NCBI RefSeq assembly: GCF_022201045.2
Contig: NC_068561.1
Span: 17,734,501-17,798,500, forward strand
Direction: 5' to 3'
From: Citrus sinensis
Lineage: Eukaryota > Streptophyta > Magnoliopsida > Sapindales > Rutaceae
Length of the DNA: 64,000 bases
This document shows positions 24,780-38,300 of this stretch, piece after piece. Positions within the stretch are counted from its first letter, which is position 1. Every line of letters begins with the position of its first letter. Position numbers and translations under genes: made by a program. The notes under the pieces were generated by a model. The model saw only the letters and a program-made list of their open reading frames with translations, ran no database searches and was not told where the DNA came from.

Positions 24780-24985
24780 TTACCATTGAAGTACCTATCT
24801 TATAAACTACAGTTGCAATGAAAAAATATCGTAATTATAAAATAAAAATCAATAATATACAATAAATAAAGTTCTTTTTATCATATAAGTAGCGATTAAA
24901 TCAATTTCGATTCAAAGTCATGACAACTAAGATTTATCGAATACTTAAGTATTGTATCGTTTAAATTAGAGTCGTCAGTCGCTCA
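24780..24985. repeat. Degraded copy of the Tourist-like MITE family
   Basis: It shows the same internal order as the copy at 40811: a TACAGTTGC-type block, an AT-rich core with ATAAAATAAAAATCAATAAT, and a closing block resembling CGAATACTTAAGTATTGTA. The ends are decayed. Confidence 0.4.
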
Positions 24986-25282
24986 ATCGCAATAGTAGAG
25001 AGGGCTAAGTACGAATAATATAATGAACAACCTGGGTAGTTGGAAAGGGTAATAATGTAATTTTACTATGACATCCCGATATCACACATTCGGACTGCTT
25101 ATTACAACGGGAAGGATCGACGAGACTGGCCGGACAGGGAGAACTCCAGAATCTTGATACCGCGACAAACAAACAAACAAAGATTTTGACAGACGAACCA
25201 AACTAAGGAAGTGAAGTAAAAAGAATTTTTGGCTACCTATTACCTAACGTGGGGCGTGGCATCATCGTAAATGATTAAATGC

Positions 25283-25288
25283 CACGTG
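25283..25288. promoter_or_regulatory. G-box (CACGTG) upstream of the CIPK gene
   Basis: A perfect CACGTG in GCCACGTGTA, an ABRE-like context bound by bZIP/bHLH factors. It is about 535 bases upstream of the likely TATA box. Regulation by abscisic acid or stress would fit a CIPK but is inference. Confidence 0.4.
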
Positions 25289-25817
25289 TATGGTTATAAA
25301 AGCAGTTGACGCCTGTCAGATACGACTGCGCATACAGTAGTAACTGATGAAGGTATCACCCGAATCTAGACCGAGACTTTGCTTTCATAGGTGGCGCGTC
25401 CTAATTGGCTGCTGTTACGAGTCTTTTTGATTGCCCGTTGTCGGACGAAGCTTCATCGTATAGCCGGCGTTGCTTCCAAAATAACAATAAATAATAAGGA
25501 AAGCAGTAAAAATAAAAATGATGAGAAGCAAGCAAACATGGTAAATTAAGATATCACTCAAAATTTTGTTAAAAATAAATAATTAAAAAAATGCCTCGCT
25601 GGAATGTAATCGTGATTAACATGCTATAAATTCAGTACGATATTCTTCCGAGGAAGAGATAACGATGACAGTAAATTACAGACTGGCCCTACGTTAACAA
25701 GCGATAAGGGAGAGTGGCAGTTGCGTAAATTCCAGAAACGAGCAGTAACTGACGCCCAAAAATCGATTATAAAATTAAGCGTAATTCATAATAATAGACT
25801 CTGTGGGCTCAGCAGAA

Positions 25818-25823
25818 TATAAA
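25818..25823 (+). promoter_or_regulatory. Likely TATA box of the CIPK gene
   Basis: TATAAA is followed about 30 bases later by the CT-rich start of a leader exon ending at the splice donor at 25978. A second TATAAAAG at about 25295 is a possible alternative promoter. Confidence 0.5.
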
Positions 25824-25977
25824 CCGGGGGTGGTAACGCTTCGGGGTTTCAATTCGATTTCAACTCAGAGCCTTTTCAGCTGGGCTCATCATTCTCGCTC
25901 TCGCCTCTCATTCTCATCTTCTCCCCTCCACTCCTTCCTTACAGACAGATCTCAATCACCACTCGAGAGCCGAGACG

Positions 25978-26505
25978 GTACCGTTTCTTTCCCTTTCTCT
26001 CTCTTTTCTTTTACCCGTTTCTTTTCTTTCTTTTTTTCTCTTTTTCAAAAGACTGACTTTTACTGATTTGAGTTGCTTTTGTTTTGTGTTCGTATTCTCT
26101 GTTATTATTATTATTTTTTTTTGTGTTTATACGTGAATTTGTTGAATTTTCTCAATTACGTTGATTTCAAGAGTTCAATGTGAGAAACATTATTTAGAAT
26201 TTTGTTCGCAATTGTAAAAGATCTAAAGTGGTGATGATTTTTTTTTTTCACGATATTCATTTTTTAATGAAGAAGAATTGGAAATTTCGAGTCCTTTTAA
26301 ACCGCTTACAATTGTTTCTTGCTTTTAGTTTCAATATCTATTATCTAGGCGGTTCAAAGAAACATCTTTAGAATTCAGTAACAGTATCATATCACTGGCC
26401 TCCAGCTGTCCAGCATGTAATTAAATTTCCCATTTTTAAATTTTAATGTTTCGTGGCTACAATAAAATCAATTAGCTAATTCTGATTGTTTTATTCCTTT
26501 TTCAG
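25978..26505 (+). other. Intron in the 5' leader of the CIPK gene
   Basis: The donor GAGACG/GTACCG and acceptor CCTTTTTCAG/GTTAG enclose 528 bases of T-rich sequence. The downstream leader exon then runs to the start codon at 26901. Confidence 0.6.
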
Positions 26506-26599
26506 GTTAGTGCCTCGGATTTTAGGTGCCGGATTTAATATTTTGAAACATAACTGGCGTGCTTCTATAGTTTATAACAAAGCCAGGGAATGCTGAAAG

Positions 26600-26794
26600 A
26601 TGTGTTTGGAAGTCGAAAATTACTTCTCTGAAGTTACAGAAGTTTTGGCTCCGTTTGAGCTTGACTTCTTTATACTTGATGAGACTCAACGTCTAGTAGG
26701 CAGCCCGTTGCAGTTCCCAACTCAAATATTCTCTATGTCTAGAAATTTGAGAAAACGTGTCATGTTAAAGTATGATGTCTGTGAAGATGGTTAG
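26600..26794 (+). other. Upstream ORF (64 codons) in the CIPK leader
   Basis: This ATG-initiated frame ends 106 bases before the kinase start codon and is out of frame with it. A shorter 14-codon upstream ORF (26590-26631) overlaps it. The peptide resembles nothing I recognise. If the leader exon is as inferred, these frames would lower translation of the kinase. Confidence 0.45.
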
Positions 26795-26900
26795 GCCCTT
26801 TGTGTTCTAGAAATCAATTCTTGTCTTTAGTTTGCCTATATTATCTGTATTGCGCTATTGGGTAAGTAGCTTTTGTTGTGTATAAAAATTATAGTTTGGG

Positions 26901-28319
26901 ATGGAGAACAAAGGGAGTATATTGATGCAACGGTATGAGTTAGGGAGATTACTTGGCCAAGGAACCTTTGCCAAGGTTCACTATGCAAGGAATCTTAAAA
27001 CTGGCATGAGTGTGGCCATTAAGATTATTGACAAGGAGAAGGTCTTGAAGGTTGGGATGATTGATCAGATTAAGCGGGAAATTTCTGTCATGAGACTGGT
27101 TAGACATCCTAACGTGGTGGAGCTTTATGAGGTTATGGCGAGCAAAACCAAGATTTACTTTGTGATGGAGTATGTTAAAGGTGGTGAGCTTTTCGGCAAG
27201 GTAGCCAAAGGAAAGCTCAAGGAGGATGCTGCCAGGAAATATTTTCAACAGCTGATCAGTGCTGTTGATTACTGCCACAGTAGAGGTGTGTGTCATCGGG
27301 ATCTGAAGCCTGAAAATCTTCTGTTGGATGAGCATGGGAATCTGAAGGTTTCAGATTTTGGATTGAGTGCACTTGCTGAATCTAAGCATCAAGATGGGCT
27401 GCTCCATACAACCTGCGGTACCCCTGCTTATGTTGCTCCAGAAGTTATCAACAGAAGAGGTTATGATGGTTCGAAAGCTGATATATGGTCATGTGGGGTG
27501 ATCTTGTATGTTCTACTGGCTGGCTATCTCCCGTTCCATGATTCAAATCTTATGGAAATGTATAGGAAGATTGGTAAGGCAGAGTTTAAGTTTCCTAACT
27601 GGTTTGCCCCTGAAGTGCGGAGGTTGCTGTCAAAGATCTTGGACCCAAATCCAAATACAAGGATATCCATGACCAAAATAATGGAAAATTCTTGGTTCCG
27701 CAAGGGATTAGTGAAGCCCATTATTTCCGAAACAGAAGAGAAAGAACGGGCCCCTGTGGATGCTGATGCAGCTTTTAGTCCGAGTGGAAGTACAAATACT
27801 GTTGCAGAGTCAAAGAATGAATTGGCAAAGCCTTGCAACTTGAATGCATTTGATATCATCTCCTTCTCTGCAGGCTTTGACTTGTCTGGCTTATTTGAGG
27901 AGAGAGAGAAAAGGAAGGAAGTGCGATTTACATCCAATAAGCCTGTTTCAACCATCATCTCGAAGCTGGAAGGTATTGCTAAGCTTCTCAGGCTGAAAGT
28001 GAAGAAGAAAGACGGAGGGTTGCTGAAAATTGAAGGCTCCAAGGAAGGCAGGAAAGGAGTGTTGGGCATGGATGCAGAAATCTTTGAAATCACTCCATTT
28101 TTTCACTTGGTGGAGGTGAAAAAGAGCAGTGGAGATACACTGGAGTACCAGAAGGTGATGAATCAAGAAATAAGACCGGCTCTCAAGGACATAGTTTGGA
28201 CTTGGCAAGGAGAGCAGCGCCAGCAATGCCAGGAACAAGTAGCACCATTGCCGGAGCAACAGGAGCTACCGCCTTGCGATGCACACCCATTGCCTATTGC
28301 CCCTCCTCAAGACTCATAG
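26901..28319 (+). CDS. CIPK: CBL-interacting protein kinase (CIPK/SnRK3), 472 aa, intronless CDS
   Basis: CIPKs are Ser/Thr kinases activated by calcium-loaded CBL proteins at plant membranes; they phosphorylate ion channels and transporters. The kinase domain spans about residues 12-267: glycine loop GQGTFAKV (19-26), VAIK lysine K41, catalytic HRDLKPEN (132-139), DFG at 152-154, activation loop with T170/T171, and APE at 179-181. The CBL-binding NAF motif NAFDIISFS starts at N315. The PPI (phosphatase-binding) region follows at about residues 340-380. A Gln/Pro-rich tail ends the protein. The uninterrupted frame places it in the intron-poor CIPK clade, and by resemblance near CIPK10/CIPK2/CIPK20; the exact orthologue cannot be fixed by eye. 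All key residues are present, so it should be active. Confidence 0.93.
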   Translation: MENKGSILMQRYELGRLLGQGTFAKVHYARNLKTGMSVAIKIIDKEKVLKVGMIDQIKREISVMRLVRHPNVVELYEVMASKTKIYFVMEYVKGGELFGKVAKGKLKEDAARKYFQQLISAVDYCHSRGVCHRDLKPENLLLDEHGNLKVSDFGLSALAESKHQDGLLHTTCGTPAYVAPEVINRRGYDGSKADIWSCGVILYVLLAGYLPFHDSNLMEMYRKIGKAEFKFPNWFAPEVRRLLSKILDPNPNTRISMTKIMENSWFRKGLVKPIISETEEKERAPVDADAAFSPSGSTNTVAESKNELAKPCNLNAFDIISFSAGFDLSGLFEEREKRKEVRFTSNKPVSTIISKLEGIAKLLRLKVKKKDGGLLKIEGSKEGRKGVLGMDAEIFEITPFFHLVEVKKSSGDTLEYQKVMNQEIRPALKDIVWTWQGEQRQQCQEQVAPLPEQQELPPCDAHPLPIAPPQDS

Positions 28320-30686
28320 GAATTTTATGGTTTAGAGTAATTTCTCTATCTGTTGTGTCCTGACAAGTGCAGTATGATATGTCGCACTGCTTTGTCTTTA
28401 ACGGGTGTGTTAAGGCATATGGACCTAAACTATTGTTAGATTATGTAGCATGTGCCCTTGTTTTCATGCATTTCTGTTCAATCAAACTTCTCTAACTTTG
28501 TTTATATTCCCTCTTCAAGTTTGTTACTAGTTCCTGTGTGCTTTAAGTGGATAAGCCCTTCAACCCTTGGGATGGCAATTCTTCTGTTTGTTACTAGTAT
28601 TCCCTCATAAGTTTTCCGATAATAAGGTGGTCAGTTTAGAACTACTGAAATACTGAGCATTAGAAGGTCGAGGATTTATTTGTTTTGCAAGGTAAATTAA
28701 AATAAAAACTAGATTTTTTTTTTTTTTCCTTAAGTTTTGTGCGGGAGTGAAAACATAATCAATGTGTGGCTCATGTGAGAACATATTCCCCATTAACTAT
28801 AAATGAGGATCAACATTCTTCAACATTATTGGCTTAGAGATACTCATAGGATCCTCTAGCCAAGTGGTCTTAAAATAGTTTTATTTAGTTATCATCTAAA
28901 TTTGAATTTAGGAGAATAAATAGATTTATTTAGTTATCATCTAAGTTCGAATTTAGGAGAATAAGGAAAGCTAAAAGAATCAATTTGAGATTTTACCGTT
29001 CTTTTTTTTTTTTTCTTAAACGAGAGGCATCTTTGAAATTAGTACTTGAACAAGATCAATATTGCTCGCCTAAACTTCATTCGTCTATCATGATGGTGAC
29101 GATACTTATACTCGGGTCTCAGCGGCCGCAAGCTGTAAAAGAATAGTAAATAAATAGATAACAAATATCGAGGAGAATTGGGAGTTCTTCTTCACGCAAG
29201 TTTTGAAAGTCAATGACCTTGGATATTCTATTAATTGTCCGTTCATCCCGTTTTCACAATTACTAATTATTATTTTTTGTTTGGGAAAAAAAAATACAGC
29301 ACACCAAAAGGAATATCAGAATCAGTCAAGGTTAGTAGGCCTGATTACGTGATGGTGTCCCCCTTTTTTTAAAAAAAATTAAAAAATCAAACATCAAAAG
29401 ATCAGATGAGAGATCCTTTTAACAGTTTTACCATTTCTGCAAAATCGAGAATTGGGCAGGAGAGACTGAAAACCCTTGCGGTATTAATAAGAATGTATCA
29501 ACCGTACGTGTTGAATCAATTGCTTGTGAGCGAGGCAAATTCTTGTCCTCAAAATTAGAGAAACTGATGATTTAGTACGTTGTAGAAACCATCCTATGGA
29601 ACCGTACAAATCTAACCAACTAAGATTTACACTGACTTTGCATGCATTGGTTAGATTAGTTAGAATCACTGCACGTGCATCGCCTTACTCTTGGTCTTTG
29701 GACGATTTACCAACTTTGTGATACTGTCCAGAGATATTCCACAATATGCATCTTGTTTGATTTTAATTACGATTTTGCCCTTCAATAACTATGCCACCAA
29801 TCAGTTGGCGAGCTGAATGATCTCCAGCAGTCTAGGAGTAAAACTTCTGACCCCTCTGGAACTAAAAGCAATCACATCATCTGAGTTTGTTTCCTAAATG
29901 CATGTTCTAAGGCAAGTAAATGTCGCAATTTCCTCCTCCCCTAAAACTCAAAAAGAAAACCCAAAGCAATGACACGCAACACATGCACCGAGCTTAAGGC
30001 TCGTATTTGATTGATAACCAGCAAAATGCACACCACAGAATGAATCAGGCTCAACAATGGCCGGCCACAAGTGGATCCTCACATTGGATTTCTATCAGAT
30101 GGTCATAGCCTGCCGGAAGCAGCAAAGTGCCGAGACCATGCTAACCAGTCCAACAGCTACACCATCCTTACCTTGCACGGTATCCTAAAAGACCATGGGT
30201 GAAACATCAAATCACCATCAACCTACTGCTTCGAAGAGCAGGTCAGTCTCTACAATCTGTTGGCAAAAAGTATGGAAGGAGGAGTAAATGGGTACTCGCA
30301 AAAATTTACAAACAAAAGCACCTTGCATTTGTACCATCCCACCAATTCAACTAAAAATTGGTAGAAAAGCAACTAAGAGGATGAATTGCTCTATTCTGCT
30401 GTAAATATATTTTGTCAAAAAGTGTGAGAATCCCTTCCCTCCAGCAGGACACAAGTTAAAAAAACTTAAAGAAATGTGAGATACCTAGCAGCTACCTGAT
30501 GCAGAAGTGAATGCATGTCATGTGTATAGCTATCCAAGCTAAAGTAAGTAAATGTCAATCTCCCTTATGAAATAGAAGAAGGAAGATACAAGTGTCCAGT
30601 ATTCTAAACTCTCCCCAAAAAGAGGTTGTTTGCCTCTTGTGAAAAGGAGGTGTATTTTAAGTCCCTCATACTGTCACTTCTACTTT
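28320..30686. other. Convergent intergenic region between the CIPK and NST1-like genes
   Basis: The two genes point toward each other. The 3' UTR of the kinase probably ends near 28500, and the region from about 30000 is likely 3' UTR of the minus-strand gene. A 45-bp tandem duplication lies at 28880-28969. No other gene was seen. Confidence 0.5.
28880..28969. repeat. 45-bp tandem duplication
   Basis: The unit beginning TTTATTTAGTTATCATCTAA is repeated once with a 45-base period and about three differences. Confidence 0.7.
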
Positions 30687-33600
30687 TCAATCATAAGACC
30701 AAAGCGACGACTGTACATCTGAGGTGGGAAATAAACCCCCAATATGGGGCCTTGGGACAAATGACTTTCCAATAGTCTCTCCCGTACCATGCGCCCATTC
30801 CTTCCTGCCAAACAAAACAAAGTAAGACAAGAATCAGGAAACTATTGTGAGATTTTATTTTATTTTTTACTTTTGCAAATACTTTTTTTTGGTTGTGGGG
30901 GGGGGGGGGGGGGGTTGGGGAAGGAGGCAACTCAAATTATAATTAAGATGAATTTATGTCAAAACAATCTAAACCAATTATTAAGGTGCCCAACCTACAA
31001 GTAAATTCATGTCACGTCAACATAAAAGACTAATCAAAAAGACCAATCAAGCTTGCATAATTTCCTCAAAATTTTGGGAATGCTAACAATACAATTTAGA
31101 CTACAAAATTATTCAACCCCCAGAAAACTACCAAGCTTAAGATACAGAATAACCAAGAAAAGAAGAAAAAAGAGGGAGTAATAATTGGCTTAGAAATATA
31201 TATCAATACATACATATATAAACATACATACATACATATATATATATAAACCACCAAAAAAAAAAGGAATTATCATGAGTTATAAACTAAAAACATCCAC
31301 CAATGGATCTGTAAAGTAAAAAGGCATCAGTAATATGAAATAACAGCACTACTCTCAGTAACATCGTAATAATACAACTATCAGTGTTAATAGTTTTATT
31401 ATTAAAAATGCTTATTTTACCAGCAATTCATTCAACTAACTCAAAAACGACAGTTGCCTTATAAAACACATAGAGTCTGGAAATGCATACAACATTAGCA
31501 TAACCCAGATGATGCTCCTAGATTTTGCACCACTATTATCCAAGAACATGAGTTTTTAGCATGACTTTCCAAAAATAACAAATATTCATCAAGGAAATAA
31601 AAAGGTTAACATTTCACTTCCAAGCAACAGCTTTCCCCAAAAAGAATGGTTAGCCGCAGAACACTGTTTCAGATGTAATGTCACAACTGTGAGAGAGACT
31701 TGACAATGTTAGCCTAAATCTTAATATCACAAAAGCTATTGGCTTAAAAGTACAATAGGAATTGGGGTGGACAGTATAGACATTATAAGCACTCATATGC
31801 ATCATATTTCGTAACCTTTCTGGGGTTTTAATTACCATGCACAGGTAAGAATCCTCAGTAAATAACAAAAAGAGTTAAGATCGAAGCAATTTCTTATGAT
31901 ACATAATGTGTACCTTCTTTGCCATCAAATCACTAACTGAACCCCTATCATAAACATTCAGTATCTGCCAATAATCCAAAACTAGCATAGTTTTGAACCA
32001 TGAGGTTCAGATTCTGTATCAGAATAAACTAAATTGGCAACTGCCCTAGTATCCAAAGGATAACAAACCAGAAGATAAGTGTCAATTTTATTTCCTATTA
32101 TCTCCACATTTTGGCACAAAAATTTTTATTTTTGGCACAAAATTTTTTATTACAACATCATCAGTAATAACGTGAAATACTCATTAATAGCGGGGAAAGT
32201 AATGCTCAAAACTCCCAAGTGAGAAAATATCATATTTCATAAAGGGTATGTTATGACAATGACAAACCATACACATCCAGCACACTAAACTAACAAATAA
32301 TTCATAGCAAGTTTTAAAATCTGATGCACTCACTTGGACCAACTATTTGCCGGAGACATCTCAAATGAATGGTTGGTTGCAGATCCAGTAGGACTCCCGT
32401 AAATAGTTTCATTTAGTGTACTGTCCTCTGGTGATCTGACAGAAAAGTGATCATTGCCTGACAATGGTGGAAAGAAAGCATTCTGTAGCCATGGATCATG
32501 ATCAGTTGAACCAGTTACAGGGCTAAAAGTCCCACCATTCTGCCCACTACCAAGAAAAGCCTTCTGAGGTGAATGAGTGCCAGGAAGAACAGGGTCCTCT
32601 TTTGTAAACAGTGATGCCATAGTTTTCTGAGGAGGGTGCATAAAATCTTCCTTGTTTGATTGATTCGGTTCTGGGGGTAAAATCCAGCTTGGTGAGCCAC
32701 CAACAAAGCTGAGACCATCCTGTCCAAGAGGAGAACTATTCCACATCTGCCATGTTCCCTTCTCATTTGCATTTGCATCATCCACAAGAAATGTATGCAT
32801 ATCTTGAGTCTTAGGAGTACCTGGAAACCAATTAGAACTCTTATGCTTGTCATCAGCAACTCTCAGTCGTGACATTGGAGACTCAATTGGAGATGGCTTG
32901 CTGATTTCAGAAGAAGATACATTCTTCAAAGAATGCGGCTTTTGCAATCCTACATCAGTTGTAAAACCAGACCCCAGATCCAGCTGGAAATTATCAAGTG
33001 ACTCAGAAACAGGCCCAAGCAAGGTTGTAAGATCAGGATCATAACATGGATCTTCAAAATGCTCTGCCTCTTCAGGTATGAAATCATGATGCCCATCTCC
33101 AACACAAGGTAAAATTGGTTCAATTAAGGGAGAGAAACCTACACTACTACTATTGGATACATTAGAATAGGTAGATACTGTAAAAGGTGATGGAAGCCCA
33201 AAACTGATTGGATTATCATATGTTTGCATTGTTGATGATTGAGCAGATAACGGTGGACTTTGAACTTCTGTTGATGCCTTTGGATTTGGTCTACTAATGA
33301 CATTTGCATTTGAGGTAGAAGAAACAGGTGATGCACGAGTGAATAATTGTTGCCATGATTTCTTTGGAGCTGCCCTTGGTTGTGGATCAGAAAGCACCTA
33401 CAGTTAACAGCATTATTCTTCTGCTATAAACTTTGTTGAAAAACGTCAATGGGAAAAGAATTCTAACTAAACCTAAAACTTAAAACTGTATCATAACACA
33501 CAACTTCTTAACTTTAAGATTCCAAGACCCTGAGTTTAGAAAAATAACAGAGAGATCATTTATTATGTAAGGACAAGAAATTCAATTCAGTATTGCATTT

Positions 33601-35322
33601 GGCATTACTTAGGCAAAGTCCAGCAACAATAGCCCAAGTATCAGTAAATCAGAAAGGCAAATGTAGAATCAAATCAGTCCCTAATTACATAAGTACTGGA
33701 AGCAAACATGCCGTGGGCAATAAATTCACAAGAAATTAACAGATACATTTATATGTTGATAAGAAAACTGATTATTCCCCAAAACAATGCATAAAAGCAA
33801 AATCTGTAGCAGGACAACTTACAGGTCGAGTGATGCTTTTATCATCCCCATTCAATAATTTCCCACCTACACGCTCCGATGGATAAAAGTCTTTCCGTTG
33901 AGTAGAAGTGTAAACATGATCTGCATTACCATTAGACTTGTTTTCTTTTGCAACAGCATGAGTATTAGCACCCTTTCCAAAGAAACTACCTCCACCAAAA
34001 GCTTTTGAAGAAGACAAAAAAGTTCCCTTCATTCGATCCAGATACCTAGTCCCAGCATTTCCACGGCTATAATTATTTGCTGACATATTTTTCCCAGTAT
34101 GTCCTGTTTCTATGCTATGGCCCTTGGCAATATCTGTAAGAGATTTCTGATATTCACGACGATCATACTCACTCTTTTTTTCAAAGTCACGTTTCCGATC
34201 ACATTCCTTTCCTGCTGATCTCTTCTCCAGTTCTTCTGCATCAGAGTTGCTCTTACTAGAACCCTTGTCTTTCTCTTTTCTTCTTTCTTGACGCTTCCTT
34301 TCAGCTTCCTTCTTGCTATCTTTCTCCTTGACAGTTGGTGATGTCTTGCCACGCTCTTTGTCAGCCTCCAATTTTTCATCTCTCAGTTTCCTACGTTCCT
34401 CCACCAACTTTGCAACCTCCTCCCTTTGCTTTCTCTCTTCTTCCTCCAAAAGCTCCTTTTCTAACCTAGCCTGTCTCTTCTCTTCAGCTTTTCTACGTGC
34501 TTTCTCTCCTCTACTTTCATTTAAATTTGTCACATTCTCGCCCCTCTTAGCCATCATCGCCCTATGTTCAGCATCAGAAGAAGCATCTTCCCTTGATGAA
34601 CTTATTCTGAAAATCTTTCTCCAAAGCCATCTAATACTCAAGAAAAAAGATGTCAGTAACTTGCAGGCAAAAATAACAACACCAGAATAAGACTTCTCCG
34701 CCAAGCAGTTCTCATCTCCTCCAAAAATGCCACTACCATTCTTCCGCCAATAGTTAGGCTTCCCGGCAATAGACCCACCAACCCAATTACCATTCTCTAA
34801 CCAATCCTGCCCACACATCCACCCATTCTCAGACCATCCCTTTCCATTCAATATCTTCCCACCCTTTCCAACAAGATCCTTAATGATCCCAGAGTTTGAG
34901 ATTCCCCCAGGTGGCACAGGCAAATCCAACACTGGTCTCTTCGAGATATGCCCACAATATGAACACATAAAGCGACCACCACCAGGATTCTGATCCCTAT
35001 ATGCAGTCAAGCAATTCCTACACCGCCTTGTAGCAGTTTTCCTTAGCTTATGCAATTCAATAGCCTCAAATCTCTTCCTCTCCCTGAGCCTTGCATTTCT
35101 ACGCGCACGCCAAGCTGACAGCTGCGGCATCAAAATCTCATACCAAAAGAGAGTAACCAAAAGCACAAAAACACATGCCAGCCTCGGTGAAGTGATTTCA
35201 AATCGAAAAGCCGGTGGCAAAATCTGAGACAAAGCCCATAGACCTATAAGTGGAATAACTAACCAAGGTAGCATCGTAGCAACCCGGCGAGACCACTTCT
35301 GAATCACACACAATATACACAT
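30687..35322 (-). CDS. NST1-like membrane, zinc-ribbon and coiled-coil protein, 893 aa
   Basis: This resembles plant proteins labelled 'stress response NST1-like'; their function is not established. Exons on the minus strand are 35322-33823, 33397-32334 and 30804-30687, giving 893 residues. Visible parts: two N-terminal hydrophobic segments (about 18-36 and 47-65); a CX2C-X15-CX2C zinc-ribbon-like unit (C101, C104, C120, C123); a Gly/Trp/Asn-rich stretch; a third hydrophobic segment (about 212-234); a charged Glu/Lys/Arg coiled coil (about 270-355); and a long Ser/Pro-rich tail. Exon 2 appears to end in a TGA only because the donor (AA/GTGAGT) reads as AAG TGA. Splicing to 30804 continues in frame with KKEWAHGTGE and ends WSYD. 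An alternative first exon (ATG near 35660, donor at 35645) could replace the first nine residues. The hydrophobic segments suggest an endomembrane location. Confidence 0.85.
30897..30914. repeat. Run of 18 G in the last intron of the NST1-like gene
   Basis: An uninterrupted G tract in an AT-rich intron, C-rich on the transcribed sense. Such tracts are unstable and sequencing-error prone. Confidence 0.8.
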
Positions 35323-38300
35323 TCCTCTGAACTCACACCTATTATTATAATATATTCAAATCAAACCCTAGAATATGACAAAATCCAAAAATTTTCACTT
35401 TTCCCCAATCGAAAACCCTAACCTTAGCTTCTTATCCAATCAAAATAAAATACCAAATTCGAATAAACCCTAACTCCTTTCCTGGAAAATGAAATCCCTC
35501 CAAATAAACAGAAACCTAATCCAGCATAAATAACTAAACAATCAATTGGAAATGGATCGACTATAGGGTTCGGAGAAATGAAACGGTGCCATAACGAGCT
35601 GAGGGTTTCATGTTAATCGAATGGGTGAGGAGTTTCGAGACTTACAGATTTGGAGTCCATAGACATATGATCATATTAGGAATTGATAATACAAAAAAAT
35701 GAGAGCGAAATATCGGTAACGATTTGCAAACCGGCGCTCCGGGTCTTCTCGGCCGACGTGTCGGTGCGTTCGTTTTCGTTTGTTTCTTTCTTTTTTTTTT
35801 TTCTTTTTTTTTCACCAGCGACGAAACAGCGAGGTATTAGAAAAAGATAAGGGAGATGGAGAAGAAATTGAGGGAATGTAAAGAAAACAAATTATATAAG
35901 CAATCTCTGAACCGGGCAGTTGAACCCGGTTTGGTTGTAACTGGACGGTTCTTTTCCTTTTTGGATGTAATAACAAGAGTTTCTAAGTTTTAATAGAATT
36001 ATACAATATTAGCTTAAAATTTTTTCACTCGAGTCATTTTTTATATTATCATTAATAAACATTCCCAGAATCAATGTATCTAAAGTTACCTCGTTGGAAA
36101 CAAAGATGTTTCAACAGTATTTTTAGATATAATACAATAGCTAAATATATTATCGGTTTTTTCCTATTAAAAAAATATATTTCTAATGTTTTATTATTTA
36201 AATAATAGCCAATAACTTTTTGATATAAAAATTTAAAAGAAAATAGGAGTAAATAGGTTATTTGTTTAATATTTTATCTTAGGAATATAAAATTTACATA
36301 TTTATTATAATAAAGTATTTAAAAATAACAAAAAAATATAAGAAAAATATCTTATTATTAATTTTTTTATTCACCTTGAAACCTATAATTTTTTTATTAT
36401 TATTTTAATTTTGGTTTATATGATTTATTTAATTAATACTAAATATATGTAATTGAAAATAAAGATTATAATCCTGCATTATGATAATAGTGCATTTGTT
36501 GACTATTATAAAAATAATAGGAAGGTAAGTAATACGTATTGATTTCAATAATGCCAAAACTGGTAATTTACGTAATTAAATTATTAAATTTTGATAACAA
36601 AACATACTGATAAGGGTTGGTACAAAAAGAAGAAAAATTATAGTTGGAATAATTCCAATGAAACCATCTAATATGATCATGTCATGTGTGTTAAATTTTT
36701 TATTTTATAATTATAGTTATTGTTATGAATGGTTAATCAACATATATTTTGACACACAATCTATCATATGAGAGTATAAATAATAGATATACTTTCTATA
36801 TACAAACATACGATAGTAAGCCAATTTCGTCCTCAACAGTGTGAGCAGAGTTCACTCCTGAAACTTTTTGTACGAGCACAAGAGATTTTACTAGCTAGTA
36901 GTACTTAACTATTACCTAAAAAGTAGAATTATTTATTTATATGTTTGGATCCTTAAGATTTTATTTGAAAAGAAGCATGAATTGTGTATTTATGTGTAAT
37001 TTTAGTAAAGATTTGGGGGAGTGGGTCTTTGGCAAATACGCATGCATGGAGGTGTGCAAGCACGAGGACGACGTGTGGTTTAATCATCAAATCATTAATT
37101 AGATTTTGCGTGAGGGTTAATTAATGAATAGTTGGATAGATTTGTTTAATAGGAGTGCCAACGAAATCGTTAAATGCTAATCACGAGGGTGCTTAAATTT
37201 TAGATACGTGAGATACGGTGGTTGCTCTTATATGGTCATTATTTTTTGAGAAATTCGTGATTCACCAGTAATTCAGAAAAAATAATTCAGGCGTGACGTG
37301 TTCAATTTATTTTGAATTGAATTTCTGTCAATGGTTTCAGAGTTCGATGGATGGTCCTAGAAAGCATGTGTTTGAAATTATCCGCATGTACCTTGTTGAG
37401 TTTTAAAAAGGAAAGAGTTATGTTAAATTAATTAGTTAAAAAAAATTCAAATCAAATCAACCATAAAATCATGGACTCGTTTTTGTTTTAATAACCAAAA
37501 AGGAGTTAAACATATGTTACAAATTTTTTTTTAAAGGGATATACTTACAAATTAAGAGAAAGGGCTGATGGTTTTGTTTGTTTCTTTTTTTTTTTTTTGT
37601 TGTTTGTTGCCATTTTTTATTATTATTTAGATTTAGTAAGAGGATTGTGGTCGTTTTCTCTTCTTATTTTGATTTTTTTTTCCTAAAGTAATACAAGTTT
37701 CTAGAAATAAATTTTAGTTGAATCGGAAACACGTGTCACTTAAGAAGGATGAAAAAGAGGAGATGGTGAAGTGGAGCACTTATGATTTTTTACAGATCTT
37801 ATGCCACTTATATTTTATTATTAGTAAATAATTGAGATTTAATTACTTTTTATTTATTAACTATCAATTATATTAATAATATTTGCTCAGATAAATATCA
37901 TATCAGGAGAGGATTATGATCCGGAGTGTAGATAGAGGTAAAAGAAGAGACATGAACTGCCAAAGTCGTTTTTAGGATATCCTTAAATTCCGAGGCTGTC
38001 TCATTTGTTTGTTGTACAAATTGACATGCTCAGAAGGAGAGATGACTCGATTGGGTCCAACTCGGCTCAGTGTTAAGACGGTCACGGACTCAGCGAAAGA
38101 GACAATGTACAGAACCGGACCTCTCCGGCCATAGACAGACCAAAACAAGCGTGCCATCGTCAGGAGGGTTCGACACTATCAAAATATCATCGTCCAACAG
38201 ACCACCTCCGATCTACGGACGTCGACTTCCACAACTCTTTCTTTGTTCATCCGGCGAGAAGAAGAAAAAGAATTTGAAACAAGAAATGTTTCTGGATTGA

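Larger units (their letters stand above)
19927..25817. other. Long AT-rich intergenic region with mobile-element debris
   Basis: No intact gene was found. It contains the 3' UTR of the saposin gene, a Tourist-like MITE (21299-21574), a LINE 3' remnant (about 22055-22414), a degraded MITE (about 24780-24985), and from about 25000 the promoter region of the CIPK gene. Confidence 0.6.

Noticed and set aside
32328..32333. Ending the NST1-like gene at the TGA after exon 2
   Set aside because: That TGA lies within a perfect GTGAGT donor, and a downstream exon continues in frame with family-like sequence.
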